Shown: one piece after another, positions 11,701 to 22,400 of the stretch | Layout of the letters: every line of letters begins with the position of its first letter | Position numbering within the stretch: position 1 is the stretch's first letter | DNA from: Oikopleura dioica | Taxonomy: Eukaryota > Chordata > Appendicularia > Copelata > Oikopleuridae | DNA: 64,000 bases | Direction of reading: 5' to 3' | Assembly (NCBI GenBank): GCA_907165135.1 | Contig: OU015566.1 | Span: 5,192,157-5,256,156 of the forward strand | Position numbers and translations under genes: made by a program | Notes under the pieces: model-generated | Database searches by the model: none | Seen by the model: only the letters and a program-made list of their open reading frames with translations | Told to the model about the DNA's origin: nothing

Positions 11701-13270
11701 AGAAGAGAGCTTGAACTCGTTCTCGATCGGGGCGAAGGAACGTTTTCGGCGCTCAAGCGAATCCATCAACGAGTCGAAGAGCTGGCGCGATTTGAATGTG
11801 TCGTAAAGCTTAATATTTATGAAGAAAATTTTTACTTTTTTAACCCATCACTAGAGCCCGAAACGATTTAATAAATATATTCTTGTTTAAACTTGCAAAT
11901 TCAACCAAAAACGACTGAGAAGATGAAAAAAAAAGTAGTGCATCCCCTTAATTTTTAACTTTGGGCCGATTGAAAAATCGCCGATTTTATTTGAACAGAA
12001 TTGATCTTTCTTTAAAAATCTAAGCCTGCTGGAACGTCGGCCGCACCCTTAACCCCTATACGGGAGCGCGCCTAAAGAACCCCCTTACGGGAGCTGTACA
12101 ATTTTTGTCGATTTGGCCTTTCTCTTGAGATAATCTTCTGAAAATTCAAGGTTATACATAAACGAATATTCTCTTTTAAACTGCACTTTTAGATTTTTCG
12201 AAAACAAAAGATTTAGCGCTAGAATTTGTTTTTTTCATAAATTTATTCTGCCATTTTTTTTGTTAAATATTCATGATATCACTCTAAAAGTACGATTTTT
12301 GAATTCTACATACTTGAAAACCTATAAATAAACTATAAACGAGACCTCAGAGACTTCCAAAAGATGCAGTCAATTTTTTCTTTCCTCGAAGCGCGCGGGT
12401 TTAGGTGAGAAAAACGGTACTTGTACAGTGCTCGCGTTGCTTATCAGACTGAAATTTTGCGGAAAGGTGTGTAAGGCGTGTGCAAAAACTCATTAGAGTT
12501 TTCATGTCATTCCGATTCACCAGTTCCATTTGGCTGGCGATTATATCCCGAAATCGACAAAAATTGTACACCTCCCGTATAGGGGTTAAGAATGTTCCAA
12601 CAAAGAAAAAAAAAATAATGCATACTTATAATTGCTAAATTTGGGCCGAGCGAAAAATTACCATCCTATTGTTTGTCACGGCCGAGATAACTCCGATGTT
12701 GTGGTAAAGAAGTCCGCAGTCCAAAATGTCGAATCCAAATTTGTCTTTTGCCTCGACATCTGCGCCAAGATCGATCATTTTCGAGAGAAGAGAAACATAA
12801 TCATTTGTGCGAAGAGTCTGCTTGTAAGGATCTGTCTTGGGTCCTTGAAAACAAGCGAGGCTGAGAAGAGCAGTTTGCCCGAATTGATTTAGCAAGTTCA
12901 GAGTGCTTTGATTGAGATCTGTTCTTTTGAGAAAACTTTCGACTTGCAAAAAGGAGCTGTCTGTGGTGGCGAAACTCAGGACCGGTATTTTCTCGCCGGC
13001 GAAAGAAGTTCCACACAGATACATCGTTCGATTCGACTTTTGTTCGCAAGGCTCGCATAGCTCCAATAAGAACTCATTTGTTATTCCCTCGTTAGAGTTG
13101 ATCCTGTCTCTCTGCGAGTGGCAATAAGTGGCGAATCCGTCACATGATTTCTCAGTACAGTAATTGAAGAAATCGGCTGCCAGGGCAATAAAGTGCTCGT
13201 ACTGAAGATAATCACCTACGTTTCTTGCTTCTCTGAGAGGAAAGAATAAAAATAAAAAACATGCTCTCAT
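5758..13270 (-). CDS. Receptor tyrosine kinase with ankyrin-like ectodomain
   Basis: Exons read leftward from 13270. The first encodes a hydrophobic signal-like start (MRACFLFLFFP) and an ankyrin unit with DLGADVEAKDKFG. Further ectodomain exons lie at 11769-11068, 10997-10209, 9994-9728, 9606-9172, 9057-8273 and about 8212-8080; ankyrin-like matches include CTILHYL and LVSLGADLNQP. A membrane segment (VIIALIVCCVIMLV, near 7650) precedes a tyrosine kinase: GQGHFGYV loop, VAIK, HRDIACRN, DFG, APEVL, then an ALR/SFDEALRML C-lobe after an intron. The tail (6081-5758) contains YVNT, a GRB2-type Y-x-N site. The glycine loop and VAIK are in different frames near 7385, and the splice near 6512 is non-canonical, so a pseudogene is possible but I favour assembly errors. 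The ligand is unknown and I cannot name an orthologue. Confidence 0.7.
8255..8272 (-). mobile_element. Remnant terminus of the introner-like family
   Basis: Minus strand TTTGGCTCGGCAACCTG immediately follows the coding sequence for LTPLGYLLLQ in the kinase gene. The opposite terminus is not recognisable and the rest of the intron is AT-rich. It coincides with an exon-intron junction, like the better preserved copies. Confidence 0.55.
9063..9168 (-). mobile_element. Introner-like element forming an intron in the kinase gene
   Basis: A 106-bp element with inverted ends (minus strand TTGGCTTGGCAAAC ... GCTGCCGAGCCAAG) between 8-bp duplications CGCAGGAC (9176-9169) and CACAGGAC (9062-9055). Deleting the element and one duplicate joins LTQD to FPEKT in frame. 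The duplication contains CAG|GA, so splicing at CAG|GAC on the left and CACAG|GAC on the right gives a 114-nt GA-AG intron (9171-9058) and the same protein. Both splice sites therefore come from the duplicated target. Confidence 0.8.
12053..12585. mobile_element. piggyBac-type MITE, 533 bp, in intron 1 of the kinase gene
   Basis: Flanked by TTAA at 12049-12052 and 12586-12589. Termini CCCCTATACGGGAG and CTCCCGTATAGGGG are exact inverted repeats, with a second inverted pair (GTACAATTTTTGTCGAT) inside. No coding capacity. A diverged direct repeat of about 55 bp sits on each side (around 11930-11985 and 12605-12662). Confidence 0.9.
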
Positions 13271-13442
13271 TCTTTTTTTTCTGAAAATTCCGATTTCAGA
13301 AAAATCTTATTATGATTTTCCCTATTGCGGAAGCTTTCGAACGAAGACCGGCCAACGCTCCTTATTCAATCGATTTTATGCTTCTCGTTTCCTCCGGTGA
13401 GAGAAATTAAAATTAAGAAGATCAGTTGAAATACAAAAATAA

Positions 13443-13448
13443 TTTATT
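13443..13448 (-). promoter_or_regulatory. Polyadenylation signal of the dynein gene
   Basis: AATAAA on the minus strand, about 45 nt beyond the stop codon at 13493. The kinase gene starts at 13270 on the same strand, leaving only 222 bp between the coding regions. Confidence 0.6.
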
Positions 13449-13492
13449 TATGAAACAAAAATACGAAATGCAAGTCTTTTTGATTCTGACGG

Positions 13493-16400
13493 TCAATTGT
13501 CAAGTGCGCAAAGTGCCGCGACTCCTCGGTTGATCCAGTGTTGCTCGCTCTTTGAAAAGGCTCATAAAATAAGCCTTTTGAAAATATAAAAAAAAAAACT
13601 TTGAAGCCTTTTCCTGCTCAGTCGGTAGTTGAAGCCACAGCACAAAATTCGTTGAATGGCCTTAAAAGAAGAATTGATACTCTATTCGCTAAATCTTAAG
13701 ATTACCTGTTGTCGAAAGAGTTCCTTTTCTCGCACTGGTTTTGTAAACGGGACATGCATACATTCCCTTGCTAGAAATATTTGATTTTTCCGTCGGCTTC
13801 AACAACACAACTGGTAGCGGATCGTAAAGAGCCTGAATAATATTTAGCCGGAGTCCAAGATAGGAGACACCAAAATAAGGGACTTTTGGCTCAAAATGCA
13901 GAAAATCCGCGGCACGATTTAAAAAATTACCTTTGGCTTTGACTCATTGAGTTTCTGAGCTCTGCGGTCCCATCTTGAACCTTCCAGATAGAGGCCAGAA
14001 ATGAAGGCACCATCATCTGGCGCGGTTGTAATGTCTTCCGGGGCCTCTGCTTCGACCACTTCAAAGGTAAAGCCAATCAAGTCGATCGGGATTTGGTACT
14101 TTCGGGCGTAATTTTGGTTCACAGCAGTTAAGAAACTCTGCGGAAAATAGAATCCAGAAATCCAGAAACAGTCTGGCGCGGCTCCGTTGTTGATCCAAGT
14201 CTGAAGGAAGTCCAGTCGGGCTGTCAAATCAGCGATGTAGCCTCCCAGTTTTTTAAGAGAAGGATAACTGCGCTTCGCCCAGGCAGGAGGTATTCTAGCG
14301 ATCAGCATCGACTCGAATACATCTTCTAACTCAGAGTTCATTACGACCAATCCCTTGATCGCCTTGCACAAGTTCTGTAAGCTCAGCCTTATTGTTCGAA
14401 TAAGACTGTTGTATCGAATGAGCTCTTGTTTGAGCACTGTGTTCATGCTATCTTCGTAGATAATTGGAAATTTTTTATAGATTGCTTCATTGTCAAAGAC
14501 ATTTGGAAGCTTCTGGAGAATGTCCTCAGCAATCTGCTGCACCTGTTCTTGTGGGGTCAATCCCGCACTCCCTGTCGCTCGAGGAAGAGTGATCAGAACA
14601 TTGTCGAAGAGTTGTTGAGTTTCTGCTTGCTGACGGGAAATGTCCGCGTTTTCATGGAGGCCGAAGACTTCGGGAAGTGGCTCCAGAGGCAGCGATTTAA
14701 TGTATTCAAGATAGCTTTCATAAGTTCCGTTCGGCGGGGCAAAATAGTGACCGCTCGGCGAGAACTTGTAAAAGTCGTCTTCAATAGTCTCTGTTCTGTA
14801 GAAAAGCGAGAGAATCGAGCCCAGTAGGCGTCTGTCCTTGTCATCTGTAACGCGGCCGCCATAATTGCACTCGCCAGTGAGATAGGTCAGCGCCGGCAAG
14901 GGGATCTCGTCGTACTCGTCCAAGAACATCGATATTTGTCGCATGGAGATTCTCAGATCTGACTCGTTGAATTCATAAGCAATGTTCCATCCCAGCGGCC
15001 CGAATTTCCGTCTTTCTTGAATCAAGGCATGAAAGAAACAAAGCGCGAAAAGAAGCTTTTTCCAAGGTTTTTCTTTCGTGCAGCCGCCGAAAAAATCCGG
15101 ATCGGAGATCGGATCAGACGAGTAAGATCGGATAACGTTTGCTCGCAGACCTCGCGGGGGCTCGTTGGTCATTTTGATAGAGTTTTGGAGAATAGAAACC
15201 GGGAAGTCGCCGGATGGATAGGAAGTCAACCAAAGACGGAAATCTTCGTGGAGGTCCTTGCGATCTCCGAACTCTTCACAAACGCGCTCCAAAGTCGGCA
15301 TCCACGAAGCGGCTAAATGGCAATTCTGAAGAACTGCCCAGCCACCATACTTGGCGGCTTTTTCGATGATTCTTAGTGCTATTGGTCCTTGACCTTGACC
15401 GAGCGAAATTGTTTCCATTTTCTCGTTGAAACTTCTGTCCGCTGCAAATTTGAGCAGCGCGGCCATCGGATCGGCTCCAGGTGACAGAACGAACACAAGA
15501 GGAGTTGTATTTGTGGAATCGTCAAATGATCCAGCAAGATCAAACGTTGGTGGCTCGACAAACGCTCTATTGTTCAGTTCAGTCTCGATAAATTGCTGAA
15601 CAGCTGGAACGACCTTGTCCGGTCGAAAACATCGGAGCAGGACAAGACGAGACATGGACGAAATCGAGTCATACGGCGCGGGAAAAGTCATATTGTGTGG
15701 ATCAGAAGCGTCAAAAACTTTTTCCCAACAGGCAAGATCGAGATTTTTTCGCGTCGAAAATAGCTCATGATCTTTTCCGAGCTCAGTTAGATTGCCAAGC
15801 TCGGACCATGTTTTGTCCGGCAACCAATGCGGCGCTGGATTAGGTTCGAGGTCTTCCACTAGACTAACGCCTCCAGTTAGAAGAAAGCGGTATCCAGGCT
15901 CGTCCAATCTTCCCGCTTGTTTCATCAGCGCCGTCGTCAGCGTGAACGAGAATAAGAACTTGTCTTTTTCGAATAAAGAGCGGCAAATGTTTCTGTACAA
16001 TCCCAGAGTAAAGTGATCGTTTAACTGGCAACTTCGCTTGGAAATATCCACTGTTTTCGCGTCGTAACCAGGCGCTCTCGATTTGACGATACTTTTCAGA
16101 AAAAGGTTAACAAACCATGTCAGACTGTATTGATACATTGGCTCGATGGCAGCCAAATCCTGGACGCAGAAGAAAAGAACAGACGCGTGAATCGCTGTTG
16201 GCAGATATTCTGCTCGTGTCTGATCAATCTTCGCTTCCGTTAATGTTGCTTCCTTCTGCTTCGCTTGAATTTCTTCAGAAAGCGTCTTTGAGGAGCTCAG
16301 GATTTTAATCGCCGTCTCGTCTTCCAAAATATTTCCGTCCGACGAAAGCACCTCCAAAATTTTGTCCTCGATTTCTTTTAATTTGTTTTTATTTTGAGCG

Positions 16401-19400
16401 CCTTCTACGATGAGTTTACTCTTCACTTCTGCCAAGTCCGGACGCTCCTCTCCCGTCACAATTCCAAGAAGCTGGTCTGTGAGTCCATCGGGCGTGATCA
16501 TGAAGTTCAAAATGCAAACTTTCACGGAAACCTCGGGCAAGTAGTGAGGATTCCGGAGAACAGTCGTCAGATACAGTCGGAAATCTTTGTTCCACTCGAT
16601 TGTCGAGTCTCCAAGTTTGATGCATTCGACTCCCTGCGACTTAAAAGTCTGTTTCAATAAGACTGGTTCCAAAACCGAGTCAAGCTCTTCGCCAACATTT
16701 TCCAAGAGCATTGGCTGGCCGAATTGGATCGCAGTTTCGAGAGTTCTCAAGTAATTCGGATTCGACATTTTCAGAACATGAAGCCCCTTCTCCATGTTTT
16801 TCACCCACTTGTTAGCTTGTCCTTGCGGATCAATCATAAGCGGCCAACGACGACTGGAGCTTTGGATGATCGCATTGTCTGTCGAGTACGCGTCAGCAGG
16901 GAGGCCGGCCAATCGCCAGTTGCGGATTTTAACTGGATCTCCGAGAATATCAGAAAGCGAAAAAACTGGGTTGTGTTCGATACCGACACTTTTCATTGCA
17001 ACCATCCAGTTGTCGATCGCTTTTCTTCTAAAATCTGAAGTAAAGGGGCCGACATAAGCAGAATAGGCAGAAGCAAGAAGGACGTCGCCAGTGAGTCTTT
17101 CTAGCTGCTCTGTGAGTTCTTCCGCTCTCTTTTTCCAAGCTGCCTTTTCTCCGCCTAAGCCGGAAAGAAGTTTTTCCGCTCGATCAAGCTTCAATTCGCA
17201 CATGTTGATGTCCTCTTCAAGCTCTCTTTTCTTCTGCTTCTTTTCCTCCAGTTCGTTCTCCATGGCTGTCAGTTTGTCGACGACCTCTTTCAACTCTGCC
17301 TGTTTGATCTTCAAAGTATCCATCTGAACCTTCAAATCATCTTCTGCCTGTTTGAGTGCGATCTTCTTTGGCGCCACGACTTTAGCTACTCTCTCGTAGA
17401 CTTCCATTGCGATAATCCATTTGACCATTCCTTCACATGCGGTCGACACTTTTGCCACTGTCTCGGGCTTGAAGTCGTCCATCGGAATGTATTTCTCGCG
17501 GATCTTTTTAATGATCGCAGGAGGAATGTTGTCTTTGTCGTAGTTTTTGAGTGAGTCAAGGAATTTCACGTCTCCGACCATTTTCTGCGAGGGTCCCCAA
17601 AAGTCGTCCATCATTTTTCCATCGGGGCCTGGTTTTCGCTCTGACTTGACGCCCTTCATCACGCAAACAGCCTCCAAAACAAGTCTGACCAGTGTCGGTG
17701 GGTTTTTGAATGACTTCAAGTTGGTTATATCGGCTGGCTTGAGCGTGTTCAGCGCGGAAATGGCCGATTTAAGTGCTGGCATTGCCACTGCCAGCTCAGC
17801 CTCGCAATCGTCTTTGATGGCTTTCGCCGCTGTGGCTGCTTCGTTTGCGATTGCCTCATCCGCTTGCACGAGCTCTTTTTTGGCGTCAACATCCACTTTG
17901 TCAACTTCTATTTTTTCCATGATTCTGACCGTCTCTTTTGAGGTTGCCTCAAGGACCGGCTGTTTCGCGATAATCTCTTCTTTCATAACATCAACTTGGG
18001 CTGCCGCAAAAGCGAGTTTTTCAAGACCTCCTAAATATCGCTCTTTAAGCTGCGTCACTGCAAGTCTTTTTTGCTGCAGAAGCTGTTTGAAAGTCATGAT
18101 GAGCTCAAGATAATTAGTCGGAGTAAGATAGTTCTTTCGGCCTAGAATGGCAAAGAATTCTTCGGAAAGGTCACGAATGTTTTCGTGGAAATGTTTGCAG
18201 AGCTGAACACAACCTCGGTGTCCTGCATCCCCTAAGTCCAGCTCTTCCAAGAAAGTGTTGGCAACCATTTCCAAAGCATCTTCTGGCCAAGGATGAAACC
18301 AGTCGATTGTGCAACAAGAAATGAAACTGGGAAAACTGCGAAGACGATTACGTAGAGCGTCGCCAATCGGCGAAAAAGTCAGGATAACGTGAAGATTACT
18401 TTTGACTCGCTCAACAAAGTAACCATACAGAGCGAGTGGTGTTGAATCTATCTTTCTGCCTGTTGCCTTCGCCGCAGCAGTCATCTTTTCTAAAATCTCT
18501 GCTTTTTCGTCTGGCGCAAAGAGATTCGGAATGTCTCCAGAATTAAGCAAGGAAGAAATATCTTCTAAGCAAGCCTCATCTTTCACTTGTTGATCGCCGA
18601 AAATGAATGTCGTAGGTTTGCCATCTGCTCCTGCTTTCATTAAAAGCCGTTTCATGTCATCCTTCCAGTCGTTCATGCTGTAAGAACGAGTAATCTCGAG
18701 GTGGAAGGGTTCAAAATCCTTCATGAAGGTGGCGAGTTTTGCAGCAGAGTTTCGCCCTGAGCCACCAACTCCGATGAGGAGAGCATGCCGCCTGGCTGCG
18801 CTAAAACTCGGCAGACTCTAGAAATATGCTCGATCGCGAAACGAAACATGACCAGCGACATAGGTGCGGTGGAAATTTGATTGTATTCCTCAAGGAAGCC
18901 CTCGACTGTCGTTTTGAGAGTTGTCATGTCGGAAATCTCGTTGTAGACCTTGGACTCGCCAGCAAAGTCTCCGAAGAAAAGTGAGCGCACGTGATCTGGC
19001 TCCAAAGAGGCGGAATTAGCCGAGAGATGCGAAAGAAGTTTTTCTAAAGGAACTTTGAATGCATCATTCGTTGCAGATTTGATGATTTCGAAGAATAATC
19101 TTTGATCATCGGCGTCCACCAGACGATCAGCGAACACCCGATTACTTTCGTGAACCCAGAGACGGATAAATTTTTCTGGCGAGTCGAGCTGCGATGGTGG
19201 AGTTTGGAGACAACCGAGAGTTACCCTGCTAAAATCGCGGAGATTGAAAATGTAATGAGATTTAGTTGGAGTTGGCAAAAACGTCTTGGTTGCTTGAGTG
19301 AAGAGATTTAAAGTTGCTTGGACAGCCTGGAGACCAATTCGCTGGAAAGAAGCATCGTAGTTGTTGCGTTTCATGTGGATTGACGTGATAGTGGAGAAAA

Positions 19401-22400
19401 TGTGACTCATGGCTTCATCGGATAGCTCAGGGAGAGAGATAATGTTCATGTGGCGAGCCATCCTGTCATCTACGGTGTTTCCACTGGATGGTGGGCCCAT
19501 CGCTGCCAAGAATTGAACATCTTGCAGCTGGAATTTGGTCATATCTTTCAGATCGTAGAAAAAGTCCAAGTCAAGCCATGTTCTCAGCAGCTCAATCGGT
19601 CCTTTTGCACCGTATGTTTCCTTTTGAGGCAAACTCAAGTCATCGACAAAGACAAGGCATCGTTTTCCAACTGGAGGTCCGTAAATTCCTTTCCGCCTCC
19701 GGTCCATTTTCACCATAATTGCATCTTGAGTTTGGTGTGCTGTTGTTCTCGCCGAGAAATTGACAATTAGTGGCAAGTATCCAACTGAACCTTCTGTCTT
19801 CGATGCTTTCATCAACCAGGTTTGAGTAAGAGCGGTTTTGCCTGTTCCTGTCGGGCCAACAAAAAGTAGTGGCAACTGTCGACCTTGGACGAGTGTATTT
19901 AAGAAATAGTTTTGCTGTACCGTGGTTGCATTTGGAATGATCATTTCTCTTGCGGAGATAGAAGCAGGGAACTCCACGGCTTCAATAAGATTCCTCCAAC
20001 TCTCCCACTGCCCGTTTGCTTTTTTCAGGAAGCAATAATCGTGAACCAGTCCTTTTTCTGGAATAGCAACAAGTTTGTTCATTTTGATTGTCTTTGGCCG
20101 AGGGTGCTCGTCCTTCATTCCAGAGAGGAGCGGACGCAAGAAACGGTTGAATTGTTCTCTGCCTTCTTCGCTCAATGTTGCTCCAAATGACCAGATCAGT
20201 GAAAATTGAAATAAACCAATGAGCCAGTTGGATGCCTGAACAAGGCTAAGCTCGTCTCCCGATCTCCATTCATCCAGATTCGCATCAAATAATTTCAAAA
20301 ACGCGCTTGTCATGTGCTGGCCACCGGATGACATCATAAATTTCTGCTTTCCCAAGAACTCTAAGCAAGGCGTAAAGAGCCAGTTAAACATGTCCATCAA
20401 CATTTCTTTCTCCGACTCTTGAATTCCACTTGGCAATGTGCTCATAAAACACTTGACGAGTGGTTTCCAGCCGAGCTGATAAGGTTCAAGATATATCATT
20501 CCACAACGAGATACAGTGGCAGGTGAGGCCTGCTCCAGATCCGCCGGTTCGAAAATCATGCTCATAGTTGAGCCCATCTGAATTATCTCTCCCGACATTA
20601 GACAGAGTTTTTTGTTGTCATCAAGGACAGTGTTCATGTTTTCAATCCAAACAGCATCTACTGGTCCGTCGAAGATCAACCACTGCCGCGCGTTTTTTGT
20701 GCCACAGAGATTCGCTTGCTCTCGGTAATTTATTGCCAGGACACCGTCTGACCACTCATGGGAAACGGGATCGAAAGAACCATAAAGCTGGTTCATTGTA
20801 ATTGACTTCGGATTGATGACTCTGTACTCGATCGGTAGAATTTCCTCGCTGTCTTCAGACATGATTGTAAGCGCTTCGGCAAGGCAAGAATAGTTGACTG
20901 TTTTGCCTCCCATGGTAGCACCGACGATCATAAAACCATGCCGAACAATCATCATTTCGTAAATTTGCTGGATTTTAGTTTTCACCCAGTCCGTGGGATC
21001 AAGATTACGTGCTCTCATTACTTTTTCAATAGTTGCGTTGAGCGTTATGTAATCGGGCTGCGGAAGCTCTGTTCCTGGGAATAGATCGGAAACGATTCCA
21101 TTGAACAGTGGAACGTCTTGAGCCAAGAACTTGGGCAAGTTGACATCAATAATTGCCCTAAGCATAAGAATACTCTCATCTTCCTCTGGCTGTTGAAGTT
21201 TAAGATTTCCAGCTGCTGTTAAAACCGATTTTACAGCTCGCATACCGTAATCGTAGTGGTGCTGGGAGGACAGCTGTTCCGAGCAGAGTTTGTAAGTAGC
21301 CACGATTTTCTGAGCAAGAGATCTTGAGTTTCCAAATCCCATCGAATAGAGGGAAATTTCACCGATCATTCCGTAATCTGGAACCATCATCGCAACTGGT
21401 CTAAACAGAACCTTGAGGTTATCTGGCAGTTCAGAGCGGCCAGCATATCCCGGATTCATTGTTATGAAAACAGCGCATTGCGCATTCAAGTTCAAATCGG
21501 TTCCCTCAAAATTAAACCTCGTCTTTCCTTCGCCTACTGCTTTCTGAATGCAAAGAATCTGCTGCGCCACGACCGAAAGCACTTCTATTTCAATTCGGTT
21601 GAACTCGTCAAAACAGGCCCAAGCCCCACAAGCAGCCAAGCCTTTGAAAAACTTTCCCATTGCCTTGTAGTCCAGCCCATCCGAGCAGTTAAAAACGACG
21701 CACTGCTTTGCTAATGCTTTTGCTAGATCTTTTGTTGTTTCAGTTTTACCAGTTCCGGCTGGTCCCTCAGGAGCACCTCCCAAATTGAGTTTGAGAGCTC
21801 CCATCAGTGTTCGATAGCATCTGTCTGTGAGTGGTGTAATGACCAGTCGTGGTGAATTTCCGAGGTATTCGTAGCCATAGGGATACTCGGTGTTAATCAA
21901 GTGGACGTAAACTTCGTCTTGTTCGCCATCCTTGTTGATGTAGTAGCGAACTTGTTTCAACCAGTCGAAATCATTCACATTGGAGATATTTTCCTCAGCA
22001 AGCTCTTTGATCACGTCTCTTGCATGAACGTCCAATACTGTCAAAGCAGAGAGGGAAGTTCTTATACCGGTCGGAAGTTTACTGCGAACGAGTAAAACTA
22101 TATCGCCGATTTGATCTGTTAGTTTCTGACAATACGTCTTCAGTGATCCGTTTTTGATTGCTTCTTCGGCCTCCGACGTCCAGAAAACTTGAGATCCAGA
22201 AAGAACGACTTGTCCAGGCCACTTTTGAACCCACTCCGCTCGTTTCGTAAAAGCATAATCATCCGTCCCAGCAAGACTTACTCGACGGATATTTTTCAAC
22301 ATAGACTCTTCGACCTGTAGAAGCCACTTTTCGACCATTCCTCTTGCTAGAGCTGGGTCTATCTTCTCATCAAAGGGAACCTCTTCTTTCTCGCTCGAGA

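Noticed and set aside
18700-18840. Two separate dynein genes (frames 22836-18721 and 18724-13919)
   Set aside because: The break falls inside the AAA4 P-loop, and one missing G joins the frames perfectly, so it is one gene.
14426-22095. Many 60-190 codon frames opposite the dynein exons
   Set aside because: They lie antisense to a strongly conserved coding region and change with codon bias; none shows a domain.
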